Below are positions 1 to 8,782 of a stretch of DNA of 64,000 nt, in pieces. The notes beneath the pieces are model-generated. The model saw only the letters and a list, made by a program, of their open reading frames with translations. It had not been told where the DNA came from and made no database searches. Both the position numbers and the translations under genes were made by a program. Position 1 is the stretch's first letter; every line of letters begins with the position of its first letter. Source of the DNA: Hymenobacter sp. PAMC 26628 (lineage in GTDB: Bacteria > Bacteroidota > Bacteroidia > Cytophagales > Hymenobacteraceae); NCBI RefSeq assembly GCF_001562275.1, contig NZ_CP014304.1:496001-560000 (forward strand), written 5' to 3'.

Positions 1-2
1 CG

Positions 3-10
3 TATTTTTG
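3..10 (+). promoter_or_regulatory. Bacteroidota -7 promoter element before glmM
   Basis: TATTTTTG matches the Bacteroidota -7 consensus TAnnTTTG and lies 23 bases before the GTG start of glmM. The -33 element would fall outside the window. Confidence 0.5.
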
Positions 11-33
11 CCTCCCTTTACATTTCTAGTTCC

Positions 34-1431
34 GTGACCCTCATTAAATCTATCTCTGGCATTCGCGGCACCATCGGTGGGCCGGTCGGCCAAGGCCTTA
101 CTCCCCTCGACGTGGTGAAATACGCCGCCGCCTACGGTACCTGGGTCATGGCGCAGTCCACGGCGGCGCGCATGGTTGTCATCGGCCGCGACGCCCGCAT
201 TTCGGGCCCCGTGGTGAGCCAACTCGTGGCCGCTACTTTGCAAGGCCTCGGCCTCGACGTGGTGGACTTGGGCCTGAGCACCACGCCCACCGTGGAGATG
301 GCGGTGACCGCCATGCAGGCAGCTGGCGGCATTATCCTCACCGCCTCGCACAACCCCAAGCAGTGGAATGCACTGAAGCTGCTCAACGCCGATGGCGAGT
401 TTTTGTCCGACGCTGCCGGTCAGCAGGTGCTGGCCTTGGCCGAAAGCGAAGCCTTTGACTTTGCGCCCGTTGGTAAGCTAGGGCAGTACAGCACCGACGA
501 TGATTTCCTAGCCCATCACATTGCGGCCGTGGTGGCGCTGCCACTAGTGGACGTGGAGGCCATACGGGCCCGTAATTTCCGGGTGGTGGTAGACGCCGTG
601 AATTCATCGGGCGGCTTTGCGGTACCGCAGCTGCTGGCAGCCTTGGGCGTGATGACGGTAGAGAAGCTGCACTGCGAGCCCACGGGCAACTTTGCCCACA
701 ACCCCGAGCCGCTACCCGAGCACCTGCGCGACATTGCCAAGATGCTAGAAAAAGGCTCGTTTGACCTCGGCATTGTGGTGGACCCCGATGTGGACCGCTT
801 GGCCCTGGTGAGCGAAAACGGCGAGATGTTTGGCGAAGAATACACGCTGGTGGCCGTGGCCGATTACGTGCTGGGGGCCCTGGGTGGTGGCAATACCGTG
901 AGCAACCTAAGTAGCACCCGGGCCCTGCGTGACGTAACCGAACGGCACGGGGGGCAGTACGCCGCCGCCGCCGTGGGCGAGGTGAACGTGGTGACCAAGA
1001 TGAAGGAAACCGGCGCCGTAATTGGGGGTGAGGGCAACGGCGGTATCATCTACCCCGAACTGCACTACGGTCGCGACGCGCTGGTTGGCATTGCCTTGTT
1101 CCTTACGCACTTGGCAAAATCGGGCCTTACTGCATCGCGGTTACGGGCGTCATACCCAGGTTATTTTATCTCCAAAAATAAGATTGAGTTAACTCCGGAA
1201 ATCGACACCGATGAGGTGCTGGCGCAAATGGAAAAGCGCTATGCTAAACAGCCGGTGAACACCATTGACGGCGTGAAAATTGAGTTTGATAAGGAGTGGG
1301 TGCACTTACGTAAATCCAATACCGAGCCCATTATTCGCATATATGCCGAGTCGGATTCGAACAGCACGGCCGACCATTTAGCGCAGAAAATCATCGCCGA
1401 TATTAAGGAAATTATTGCCGTGAAGGCATAA
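34..1431 (+). CDS. glmM: Phosphoglucosamine mutase
   Basis: This 465-residue enzyme of the alpha-D-phosphohexomutase family converts glucosamine-6-phosphate to glucosamine-1-phosphate on the way to UDP-GlcNAc, peptidoglycan and LPS. The phosphoserine loop TASHNP places the catalytic serine at residue 105. The metal-binding loop DPDVDR, the sugar-binding GGEGNGG and the C-terminal phosphate-binding RKSNTEPIIRIY follow in family order. Length is typical of Bacteroidota GlmM. The start is GTG, 23 bases after a -7 promoter box. Bacteroidota genomes annotate this family as phosphoglucosamine mutase; a phosphomannomutase-like role cannot be fully excluded from motifs alone. Confidence 0.9.
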   Translation: MTLIKSISGIRGTIGGPVGQGLTPLDVVKYAAAYGTWVMAQSTAARMVVIGRDARISGPVVSQLVAATLQGLGLDVVDLGLSTTPTVEMAVTAMQAAGGIILTASHNPKQWNALKLLNADGEFLSDAAGQQVLALAESEAFDFAPVGKLGQYSTDDDFLAHHIAAVVALPLVDVEAIRARNFRVVVDAVNSSGGFAVPQLLAALGVMTVEKLHCEPTGNFAHNPEPLPEHLRDIAKMLEKGSFDLGIVVDPDVDRLALVSENGEMFGEEYTLVAVADYVLGALGGGNTVSNLSSTRALRDVTERHGGQYAAAAVGEVNVVTKMKETGAVIGGEGNGGIIYPELHYGRDALVGIALFLTHLAKSGLTASRLRASYPGYFISKNKIELTPEIDTDEVLAQMEKRYAKQPVNTIDGVKIEFDKEWVHLRKSNTEPIIRIYAESDSNSTADHLAQKIIADIKEIIAVKA

Positions 1432-1525
1432 AATAATCAATTAATAACGAGTGGGCGGCGGCCGGCAACGGGGCCCAAGGGCGGGTTGCTAGCTGCCGCT
1501 CACTTATTATTAACTGCTCATTATT
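1432..1525. repeat. Word-based imperfect palindrome (locus 1)
   Basis: The glmM to cysteine desulfurase gap is an imperfect palindrome. The left arm (1432-1458) is rich in AATAAT/TAATAAC words and the right arm (1496-1525) carries their complement, and the stem continues inward through GCAAC (left) and GTTGC (right). It starts directly after the glmM stop codon. It belongs to a family of low-complexity palindromes also seen at about 12.3, 26.5, 34.3 and 52.3 kb. Confidence 0.6.
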
Positions 1526-1538
1526 AAAGGTTCAGCTC

Positions 1539-2681
1539 ATGCACGCTTATTTCGACAACGCTGCCACCACGCCCCTCGACCCCGAAGTGCTGGAGGCCAT
1601 GCTGCCTTTTCTGGGCCAGCACTATGGCAACCCCAGCAGCTTGCACGGGCCAGGGCGCCAAGTGCGCGCCGCCATCGAAAACGCGCGCAAAACGGTGGCC
1701 CACCTGATCGGCGCGGCTCCGGCCGAGATTTCCTTCACTAGCGGCGGCACCGAGGCCGACAACGCGGCTATTTTCGGTAGTGTGCGGGCCCTGGGTCTGC
1801 GCCACGCCGCCACCTCGCTACTGGAGCACCACGCCGTGTTGCACCCGCTGCAAGCCTTGGCCAAAGTTGGCGACATTGAGCTGAGTTACCTGCGCCACGA
1901 CGCCCAAGGCCGCCTCGACCTGGCCCACCTCTACGAACTGCTGGCTATGCACCCGCGCAGCTTGGTGAGCCTGATGCACGGCAATAACGAAATCGGCAAC
2001 CTGAACGACATCGAAGCCATTGGAGCCCTGTGCACCAAGCACGACGCCATTTTCCACACCGATACGGTGCAGACGATGGGGCACTACCGCCACAACGTAC
2101 AGGCGTTGCAAAACCATTTTTTGGTGGGTTCGGCGCACAAGTTTCACGGCCCCAAGGGGGTAGGGTTTTTATACACTCGGCCGGGTACGCAGTCGGTGCC
2201 GTTCATCCACGGCGGCTCGCAGGAGCGCAATGTGCGGGCAGGCACCGAAAACGTGTACGGCATTGTGGGCTTGGCCAAGGCCCTAGAAATTGCCTACCGC
2301 GACATGGGGGCCCACCGCGCCTATGTACAAGGGCTGAAGGACCGCTTTATCGAGCAGCTGCGGGCGCGGGTGGCCGACGTGCAATTCAACGGCTGCTCGG
2401 CCGATGCCAACTGTAGCCTCTACACGGTGCTCAGCGTGAGCCTGCCGCCGTCGGCCATTAGCGAGATGTTGCTCTTTAACCTAGACATCAGCAAAATAGC
2501 CGCTTCCGGCGGTTCGGCTTGCACCAGTGGGGCCCAAGCGGGCTCGCACGTGCTCGAAGCCTTGGGCGTCGACCCCGACCGGGCCACCGTGCGCTTCTCG
2601 CTTAGTAAAATGAACACCGCCGATGAGGTAGACTACGCCGTGGCGCACTTGGCCAAGCTTTACCAACCGGTGAGCGCCTAA
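1539..2681 (+). CDS. Cysteine desulfurase (NifS/IscS type, PLP-dependent)
   Basis: This 380-residue class-V aminotransferase-fold enzyme should take sulfur from cysteine as an enzyme persulfide for Fe-S cluster or thiolated-tRNA synthesis. The N-terminal YFDNAATTPLDPEV, the SGGTEADN loop, the PLP-lysine motif SAHKFHGPKG and the catalytic cysteine loop GGSACTSG (Cys328) are all present. Length matches IscS/NifS (380-400). No iscU, iscA or other suf/isc partner is adjacent, so the client pathway is not shown by context. It begins right after the palindrome at 1432-1525 and ends in a strong bidirectional hairpin. ATG at 1539 is the natural start because the conserved N-terminus follows immediately. 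Confidence 0.9.
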   Translation: MHAYFDNAATTPLDPEVLEAMLPFLGQHYGNPSSLHGPGRQVRAAIENARKTVAHLIGAAPAEISFTSGGTEADNAAIFGSVRALGLRHAATSLLEHHAVLHPLQALAKVGDIELSYLRHDAQGRLDLAHLYELLAMHPRSLVSLMHGNNEIGNLNDIEAIGALCTKHDAIFHTDTVQTMGHYRHNVQALQNHFLVGSAHKFHGPKGVGFLYTRPGTQSVPFIHGGSQERNVRAGTENVYGIVGLAKALEIAYRDMGAHRAYVQGLKDRFIEQLRARVADVQFNGCSADANCSLYTVLSVSLPPSAISEMLLFNLDISKIAASGGSACTSGAQAGSHVLEALGVDPDRATVRFSLSKMNTADEVDYAVAHLAKLYQPVSA

Positions 2682-2699
2682 ACTCGTTTGTAGGGCTCG

Positions 2700-2756
2700 A
2701 ACCCACAAAAAACTCCGCCCGAAAACATTGTTTTCGGGCGGAGTTTTTTGTGGGTT
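2700..2756. terminator. Bidirectional terminator with 27-bp perfect stem
   Basis: A perfect 27-bp inverted repeat (2700-2726 and 2730-2756) with a 3-base loop, containing a GC-rich core flanked by A-runs and T-runs. It sits between the convergent cysteine desulfurase (+) and T9SS protein (-) and can terminate both. Confidence 0.85.
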
Positions 2757-2782
2757 ATTTAGTGAAGCGGCCTAGCTTGCCA

Positions 2783-4402
2783 TTAGGGTGCGAGCACTAC
2801 ACGGGCTGTACGAACGGCCCCAGCTAGCTGTACTCGCAACAAATAAAAGCCCTTGGGTAGGCCTTGTATATCAAGCGAGTGCGTACTGCCATTGGTGAAA
2901 GGGGCGTAATGGCGGGCCAATTGGCCAGTGGCACTAACTAAATCAACGCTGGTAGAAACGTCGCCCGCGGGTAAGGTAAACGCCAGCGAGCCGTGAGCAG
3001 GATTCGGAAAAACTTGCAGCGACGAGCTAATAGGCTTTCCCGCCGCAACGGCTAGCGCTGTGCCCATGGACTTAACGGCTCGTACCAGCGAATAAGCCAA
3101 TCGCCCGTCGGGGTACCGTAGGGCTAAGCGATAATAAGCCAAGCCCAACAGGGGGGTGGCATCGGTGATGCGGTAGGCAGCGCCCGCCGCCTGAACGGTA
3201 GCATCCTGCGTTTGGATAGTAGTCCAGTTGGCACGGGTGCTGCTGCGCTGTACTTCGAACGAAGCAGCGCTAAATTCAGAAGTAGTCGTCCAGTCTAGCA
3301 GTACAGCATTGCTGGTGGAAGCGGCTTCGAAGCTAGCGAGTGTAATCGGCGTGGCCCCAGGTAAGCTCACGGCGTCGCCGCGCGAGCAGCCAAATGCCCC
3401 ATATGATTTGCCCAAATAATCACCCGTCAGGTGGTCAATCTGGTAAATAATGCCGTCCTGAGCCGAAATAGCGTATACATTGTGGAGATTATCAGTAAAT
3501 AGGGCGCCAATGTTTTGGCTACCTGGGGCGCCCGAGGCATTAGGGATGGGCACGGCCACCGCCGTAGTGCGAGCCACGGGCTGAGTAGCCGGGTTGGCAA
3601 TGGTCAAGAAGTGGTTAGACGTGCCGATGTAAGCCACTAGCTCGTCGCGGTCAGTATTATATACCCAATCCTGAAAGCCACCGTCGGGGATAGGGGCCGT
3701 GCCCATATTGTTGAGGTAGCGCTCTGCGTTGGCCTGGTAGGTAGCGGTTAAGGCCGCCGAGGGCGCGTCGGAAAGATCTACTTGGTGCCAATCAGGGCTC
3801 AAAGTAGTGGTGGCAGCTGGTGCCGTAGCTAGCCCAGCTAGCGGCAACAGACCAACATGGAAATGAACGTCAGCCAAGCGGTAAGCACGGGCCACGCCGT
3901 CATAAAAAACCCGGCACGTTACTCCACCGAGGTAATAATTAGAACTTGCATCGCCATCGCCCACAAAATCAAGTACTAGCGCTATGTCGCGGTACATTTC
4001 AGTAGGCCCCGGAGCAGATTGGCCTGTAGTAGGCATGGGTGGGGCTGCCACAGGCCCCAAAGCAGTAGCGGCTGCCGTGGCCACATCGATGCGGAAGAGT
4101 GTGGGCGAAACCGAATTGCCAGAAACAAGCACGGCAGGGTCCAAGGGTTTCGATTGCAAACCGTAAATCACCGTTGTGTTGGCAGCATCGTAGCCCAAGG
4201 CATTGATTACAAGTCCATTTCCGTTCTCATTAACTGTGCCGATTGGAACCAGAGCCCCAGTGGTTAATACTGCTTGAAGCGTAGAGTAATTGTTGGCACT
4301 GCCTGGACATGCAGATGTAACTGCGTAGCTGTTGGTAGGAAGTTGAGCAAGCAATCGGATACTGCTTATTAGAAATATGATTATTGATAGAAATGCTTTC
4401 AT
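2783..4402 (-). CDS. Secreted protein with T9SS C-terminal sorting domain
   Basis: This is a 539-residue exported protein. Residues 1-20 form a signal peptide (hydrophobic run ending LLAQ). The last ~80 residues, starting near FPNPAHGSLAF and ending GFYLLRVQL...ARVVLAP, have the layout of the type IX secretion (Por secretion tail, type A) sorting domain, so it should cross the outer membrane by T9SS and be released or surface-anchored. Before the tail is a region with LDWTTTSEFSAASFEVQRS, typical of the Ig/FnIII-like modules seen next to such tails. The N-terminal ~350 residues resemble no family I can name. GldB and GldD genes in the window are consistent with a T9SS/gliding organism. Confidence 0.8.
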   Translation of the reverse strand: MKAFLSIIIFLISSIRLLAQLPTNSYAVTSACPGSANNYSTLQAVLTTGALVPIGTVNENGNGLVINALGYDAANTTVIYGLQSKPLDPAVLVSGNSVSPTLFRIDVATAAATALGPVAAPPMPTTGQSAPGPTEMYRDIALVLDFVGDGDASSNYYLGGVTCRVFYDGVARAYRLADVHFHVGLLPLAGLATAPAATTTLSPDWHQVDLSDAPSAALTATYQANAERYLNNMGTAPIPDGGFQDWVYNTDRDELVAYIGTSNHFLTIANPATQPVARTTAVAVPIPNASGAPGSQNIGALFTDNLHNVYAISAQDGIIYQIDHLTGDYLGKSYGAFGCSRGDAVSLPGATPITLASFEAASTSNAVLLDWTTTSEFSAASFEVQRSSTRANWTTIQTQDATVQAAGAAYRITDATPLLGLAYYRLALRYPDGRLAYSLVRAVKSMGTALAVAAGKPISSSLQVFPNPAHGSLAFTLPAGDVSTSVDLVSATGQLARHYAPFTNGSTHSLDIQGLPKGFYLLRVQLAGAVRTARVVLAP

Positions 4403-4735
4403 GCTTAATAAACTGGATAGGATAGTAATATGCTTTTAGAGCTACGAATATACTATAAACTTACTAATAGATTAATTTCGCGTAAAATTTGAATTGCACT
4501 AATTTAATAATGTATTTAATGTAAACTTCAGAAAGAGGGGCTGGTCGTCTAGTTGTAGAGTTTGTTAGACTCTGGCCAATTTTTTATAATTTGCCAGTGC
4601 ACTGCGAATGCAAAAGCAGGTTGTTAGGCCCCAACAGCTTTGGATTGGTGCGCATAGCCAGCCAACCCCCAGCGGCTGGTTTGCGTTGTCTGGCTTTGAG
4701 GGCGTAACCAGCATTTCCCGCTTCTCTCAACTGCT
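4403..4735. other. AT-rich intergenic region, divergent promoters
   Basis: This 333-bp gap separates divergent genes. It is clearly more AT-rich than its surroundings, especially 4403-4600, and should hold promoters for both sides; TATAATTTG near 4585-4593 is a candidate -7 box for the rightward gene. I see no gene, RNA or repeat in it. Confidence 0.4.
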
Positions 4736-5347
4736 TTGGCCGAAATATTTATTCAGCGCAAAAGGAAGCCGCTTAGCCCGTGGCTTTTAATAGCCTTGGT
4801 GGCCTTGGTGCTTACGCTGGGTGCCTACTGGTACTTGCGTCCCGACCCCGCCGATGAACCTGCCCCGCCCGCTACTGACCAAACCGCACCGGTTGGCCCG
4901 GTAGTGGCCGATACTGCCGCTGTTAGGCTCGAGCAGGCGGCAGTTCCATCTGGGCCCGAGCAGGGCCCCGGGGGCCCCGCAGGTGGTACCCAAGCTGCAC
5001 TACTGGCGCTGGTGCCAAATCTATCGGACCTAGCCGACCGGGCCGATTTGCGCAACGACGCCACGGTGCGCGAGCAGCGCGACAACTTGACCAGTGCCAC
5101 CGCGCGCCTGGCCGATGGCGACGCCCAGGCTAGCCTGCGTCCAGGCCTTGTGGCGGCCGCCAATTTGCTTCGTGCCGTTCAGCAACGCGCGTACCCGGCA
5201 CTTGACGAAGACGCGGCACGCTTGGTACAACAGGCTGGGCAATTATCTGGCCGCGACAACACGGCCGACGAGCAGCGGGAAAACCACGCTTTTCTGCAAG
5301 CTGTGGGGGCCCTACTGCAGGCCGAAAATACCCCGCCTGCTTCCTGA
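4736..5347 (+). CDS. Hypothetical single-pass membrane protein
   Basis: This 203-residue protein starts at TTG with a basic stretch (QRKRKP), followed by one hydrophobic helix at about residues 12-34. The rest is probably extracytoplasmic: a Pro/Ala-rich linker at 36-85, then an Ala/Leu/Asp-rich, probably helical domain. I recognise no family. It ends 8 bases before the PRC-barrel gene, so the two are very likely co-transcribed. The TTG start is preferred because the basic-hydrophobic N-terminus follows it at once, but it is not proven. Confidence 0.6.
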   Translation: MAEIFIQRKRKPLSPWLLIALVALVLTLGAYWYLRPDPADEPAPPATDQTAPVGPVVADTAAVRLEQAAVPSGPEQGPGGPAGGTQAALLALVPNLSDLADRADLRNDATVREQRDNLTSATARLADGDAQASLRPGLVAAANLLRAVQQRAYPALDEDAARLVQQAGQLSGRDNTADEQRENHAFLQAVGALLQAENTPPAS

Positions 5348-5355
5348 TTTTTTTT

Positions 5356-5724
5356 ATGGAACCCGTAATCAACTTGCGTCGCCTACGCGACTTGCCCGAT
5401 TTTGAAGTAGCCGATGGCTACCCCGACGTGCGCGGTTGGGCTGTGCGCGGGGCCACTGGTACGGCCCTGGGCACCGTGTCGGAACTACTCGTCGATGCCG
5501 ACGCCGAGCAGGTGCGCTACCTCGACGCCCAGCTCACTGGGGCCCCGGAACCTAAGCGGGTGCTGCTGCCGCTGCACTTGGCGGTGCTCGATGCTGAAGC
5601 GCGCAGCGTGTTCATTCCGTCGCTCACCGACGCGGCCGTGGTCGCATACCCTATTTACGCCGAGGAATTGCTGACGCCTGCCTACGCCGCGGCCATGCGC
5701 CAAGCGCTGGGCGAGGCGCTGTAA
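5356..5724 (+). CDS. PRC-barrel domain protein
   Basis: This 122-residue protein resembles PRC-barrel (photosystem reaction-centre H-subunit-like) domains. It contains the pattern DVRGWAVRGATGTALGTVSELLVD, followed by VRYLDAQL and a KRVLLPLHLAVLD strand. Such soluble PRC proteins are common in stress-related gene sets, but their molecular role is poorly defined. It lies 8 bases downstream of a membrane-protein gene and ends at a clear terminator, so the pair looks like a two-gene operon. An eight-T run immediately precedes the ATG. Confidence 0.7.
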   Translation: MEPVINLRRLRDLPDFEVADGYPDVRGWAVRGATGTALGTVSELLVDADAEQVRYLDAQLTGAPEPKRVLLPLHLAVLDAEARSVFIPSLTDAAVVAYPIYAEELLTPAYAAAMRQALGEAL

Positions 5725-5741
5725 GCGGAAACCATAAGCCA

Positions 5742-5777
5742 AAAAAAGGCCGCTCCCGGAAGGGAGCGGCCTTTTTT
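5742..5777 (+). terminator. Intrinsic terminator (bidirectional)
   Basis: A 16-bp perfect stem (5742-5757 and 5762-5777) with a GGAA loop, A-run on the left and T-run on the right. It lies between the PRC-barrel gene (+) and the small lipoprotein gene (-), and can serve both. Confidence 0.85.
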
Positions 5778-5798
5778 AATTCCGGTAAAAAACCGAAA

Positions 5799-6062
5799 CT
5801 ATTTTTTAACTTCGGTCGTGGTGGTCGTGGTCGTGGGGGCACCAGCGGGGTCCATTTTGTCGGCTTTGTCGCCTACTGCTTCGCCCACGGCGTTGGCCGA
5901 GTCACGAACGGCATCAGCCTTGTTCTCCATGGCATCAGCTTTAGCTTCGCCGCCTTCTTTGATGGCGTCGCCTTTGGCTTCCATAGCATCTTCTTTTTTG
6001 CTATCGCAAGCGGTGAACGAGAGCGAACCGGCAGCCAGGGCGAGGAACAGGAATTTTTTCAT
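5799..6062 (-). CDS. Small lipoprotein with helical K/E/A-rich repeats
   Basis: This 87-residue protein has a lipoprotein signal peptide ending at the lipobox LSFTAC (Cys19). The mature part is made of short near-repeats of the type EAKGDA / EAKADA / ENKADA / DSANA / DKADK, which should form an amphipathic helix, and a run of seven threonines precedes the C-terminus. Function is unknown; the look is that of a small stress-type envelope lipoprotein. It is a single gene with its own terminator. Confidence 0.75.
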   Translation of the reverse strand: MKKFLFLALAAGSLSFTACDSKKEDAMEAKGDAIKEGGEAKADAMENKADAVRDSANAVGEAVGDKADKMDPAGAPTTTTTTTEVKK

Positions 6063-6186
6063 CTTGAAAAGAAAGTTTAGAGAGGGTGAAATTTTGCGTT
6101 GATAAACTCAGTAGCTGGCTAGGCCAAGTGCCAAATCCAACGTTTTATACCCCGGGGCCCAAAAGGTAACCTCTGGTATATAAAAA

Positions 6187-7509
6187 TTATTTCTTGCGGA
6201 ACACGATGCCAATCGGCACGCCCTTGAAGTCGAAGTGCTCGCGCATCCGGTTCTCGAGGTAGCGGGCGTAGCTGTCTTGCACGTACTGCGGCAGGTTGCA
6301 GAAGAAGGCAAACACCGGGTTGTGCGTGGGCAGCTGCGTTACGTACTTGATGCGCACCAGCTTGCCCTTGAGGGCGGGTGGCGGGTAGCGCTCAATCTCC
6401 TTTAGCATCACGTCGTTGAGCTGTGAAGTAGGAATTTTGCGGCGCTTGTTCTCGAACACCTGCACGGCCGTTTCGATGGCCTTGTGCACGCGCTGCTTCG
6501 TGAGCACCGAAATGAACACGATGGGCGGGTAGGCAATGGGGGCCAGCTTGGAGTAGATTTTCTCCTCAAACTCCTTGGTGGTATTGGTTTCCTTGTTCTC
6601 CACCAAGTCCCATTTGTTCACCAAAATCACGACGCCCTTGCGGTTCTTGTCGGCCAAGCCGATGATGTTCACGTCCTGCGACTCGATGCCGCGGGTGGCG
6701 TCGATGAGCACCACGCACACGTCGCACTCTTCCAGGGCCCTCAGGCTGCGCATGTTGGCGTAGAATTCGATGTCCTCGCTCACCTTGGCTTTGCGGCGCA
6801 ACCCGGCCGTGTCCACGAGGATGAAGTCGTGGCCGAACACGTTGTAGCGGGTCGAAATGGCGTCGCGCGTGGTGCCGGCAATGTCGGTCACGATGCTGCG
6901 CTCGGTGCCCAGCAGTAGGTTCACGAAGCTGGACTTGCCCACGTTGGGGCGGCCCACCACGGCAATTTTCGGCACGCCCGAGTCGGGTTCTTCCTCGCCA
7001 GCTTCCGGGAAGTGGCGCACCACTTCGTCGAGCAGCTCGCCCGTGCCGTGGCCGTTGGCGCTGCTGATGGCGAAAATTTCGCCGTCGCCCATGCCCAGGG
7101 CGTAAAATTCGCCGCTGGCGTGAGCCCGGGCGTTGGTGTCGGCCTTGTTGGCCACTAGCAGAATAGGCTTCTTGTTGAGGTAGGGCCGCAGCACCTGCGC
7201 AAACTCCTCGTCGAGCCCGTGCACGCCGGCGTCGGCATCCACCATAAACAAGACCACGTCGGCCTCATCGATGGCCAGCTTTACCTGCTTGCGGATTTCA
7301 CCTTCGAAAATGTCGTCCGAGCCGTGCACGTAGCCGCCGGTGTCAATCACAGTGAAGTTCTTGCCGATCCAGTCGCCGTGGCCGTAGTGGCGGTCGCGCG
7401 TTACGCCGCTCTCGTTGTCCATGATGGCCTTGCGCTGGCCCACGAGGCGGTTGAAAAGGGTGGATTTGCCCACGTTGGGCCGCCCCACAATGGCGATGGT
7501 GTTACTCAT
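6187..7509 (-). CDS. der: Ribosome-assembly GTPase Der (EngA)
   Basis: This 440-residue protein carries two tandem GTPase domains, each with a GRPNVGKS P-loop (about residues 8-16 and 185-193), G3 motifs DTGG and DTAG and G4 motifs NKAD and NKWD, followed by a KH-like C-terminal domain. This double-G-domain layout is unique to Der, which acts in 50S subunit maturation. Length is typical. It lies downstream of era on the same strand, separated by a REP-like palindrome, so the two ribosome-assembly GTPases form a functional pair. Confidence 0.95.
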   Translation of the reverse strand: MSNTIAIVGRPNVGKSTLFNRLVGQRKAIMDNESGVTRDRHYGHGDWIGKNFTVIDTGGYVHGSDDIFEGEIRKQVKLAIDEADVVLFMVDADAGVHGLDEEFAQVLRPYLNKKPILLVANKADTNARAHASGEFYALGMGDGEIFAISSANGHGTGELLDEVVRHFPEAGEEEPDSGVPKIAVVGRPNVGKSSFVNLLLGTERSIVTDIAGTTRDAISTRYNVFGHDFILVDTAGLRRKAKVSEDIEFYANMRSLRALEECDVCVVLIDATRGIESQDVNIIGLADKNRKGVVILVNKWDLVENKETNTTKEFEEKIYSKLAPIAYPPIVFISVLTKQRVHKAIETAVQVFENKRRKIPTSQLNDVMLKEIERYPPPALKGKLVRIKYVTQLPTHNPVFAFFCNLPQYVQDSYARYLENRMREHFDFKGVPIGIVFRKK

Positions 7510-7599
7510 AAAAATGGGGGCCCCAGCCGCCGGCCCGACCAGTTTCGGCAGTACCCGGGGTGATTTGATTAAAGAATGGTCGGAAAATTATTGGTCAGA

Positions 7600-7711
7600 G
7601 CAGGCCGTCATGCTGAGCGCAGCCGAAGCATCTCTACTGCGGCAGTAATCCAGTCGGCTGGTTAATCAGCGGGAGAGATGCTTTGGCTGCGCGCAGCATG
7701 ACGGCCTGTTC
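7600..7711. repeat. REP-like palindromic repeat (copy A)
   Basis: The left arm (about 7600-7637) and right arm (about 7673-7711) are near-perfect reverse complements carrying the core TCATGCTGAGCGC...GAAGCATCTC. It lies between era and der. Related copies sit at 18504, 40471 and 49391. Confidence 0.8.
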
Positions 7712-7726
7712 TATTTGATGAACAGT

Positions 7727-8623
7727 TTACTGGTACCCGAACCGGCTCAGGGCCTTGGGGTCGGTGCGCCAGTTCTCGTTCACTTTTACGTGCATTTCGA
7801 GGAAAACTTTTTTATTGAAAAACTTCTCCATGTCCTCACGGGCCCAGGTGCCTACTTTCTTCAGGGCCTCGCCGCCTTTGCCGATGACGATGCCCTTCTG
7901 GCTGGCGCGCTCTACATAAATGACGCCGCGGATGTGGATGATGTTTTCCTCTTCCTTGAACTCTTCGACGGTGACCTCGCAGCTGTACGGAATCTCTTTT
8001 TTGTAGAGCTTGAAGATTTTTTCGCGTACCATTTCGGCGGCGAAAAAGCGCTCCGGCTTGTCGGTTAGCTCGTCTTTGGGGTAGTACTCGGGGTGGACGG
8101 GCAGCTTTTCAAGTACCGATTCCAGCACCCGCTCGGTGCCGAAGGCATTGAGGGCCGAGATGGGCAGCACCTCGGTGGCGTTGGGCAACTGCTCCTGCCA
8201 GTAAGCCAGCTTGGCTTCGACCGCGGCCTGGTCGGCCTGGTCGATTTTATTGACGAGCAGAATGATGGGCGTGTCCACCATCTTGCGCAGGCGCTCCACC
8301 ACGGGCTCCTCGTCGTACTGCTCGTAGATGTCGGTGACGAAGAGCACCACGTCGGCGTCTTCCAGCGACGAGTACACGAAGGCCATCATGGCGTTGTGCA
8401 GCTCGTACTTGGGCTGGATGATGCCCGGCGTGTCGGAGTAAATAAGCTGAAAATCGGGCCCGTTGAGGATGCCGAGGATGCGGTGGCGGGTAGTCTGGGC
8501 CTTGCTGGTGACGATGCTCAGCCGCTCGCCGACCAAGGCGTTCATCAGCGTCGACTTGCCCACGTTGGGCTTGCCGATGATGCTTACAAAGCCGGCCCGG
8601 TGGGGCTTGGGTTCGGGGTTCAC
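7727..8623 (-). CDS. era: GTPase Era
   Basis: Era binds 16S rRNA and assists 30S assembly. The P-loop GKPNVGKST, the DTPG switch, the NKID motif and a C-terminal KH domain with VIGKGGEALKKVG are all visible. The frame can be extended upstream to a TTG at 8653, but a -7 promoter box TACCTTTG lies at 8658-8651, so transcription should begin at or after that TTG. The GTG at 8623 is therefore the better start, giving 298 residues, close to the family length. The downstream neighbour is der. Confidence 0.93.
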   Translation of the reverse strand: MNPEPKPHRAGFVSIIGKPNVGKSTLMNALVGERLSIVTSKAQTTRHRILGILNGPDFQLIYSDTPGIIQPKYELHNAMMAFVYSSLEDADVVLFVTDIYEQYDEEPVVERLRKMVDTPIILLVNKIDQADQAAVEAKLAYWQEQLPNATEVLPISALNAFGTERVLESVLEKLPVHPEYYPKDELTDKPERFFAAEMVREKIFKLYKKEIPYSCEVTVEEFKEEENIIHIRGVIYVERASQKGIVIGKGGEALKKVGTWAREDMEKFFNKKVFLEMHVKVNENWRTDPKALSRFGYQ

Positions 8624-8650
8624 AGAGGGATGGTTTTGATAATGAGGCCG

Positions 8651-8658
8651 CAAAGGTA
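8651..8658 (-). promoter_or_regulatory. -7 promoter element for era
   Basis: Read on the minus strand this is TACCTTTG, a full match to TAnnTTTG, 27 bases before the GTG start of era. It decides the start choice for era. Confidence 0.6.
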
Positions 8659-8782
8659 CGGCTTTCGGCCGCGATTCGCTAGCCCGGGGCCTATCCTACG
8701 CCGCCAGTAGGGGGCCCGGCGGGCCAACAAAGGCCGGCCCGCGCGGTTTGATAAGCTCCTGCCCCGTGCCCTTCTTTGCCCC

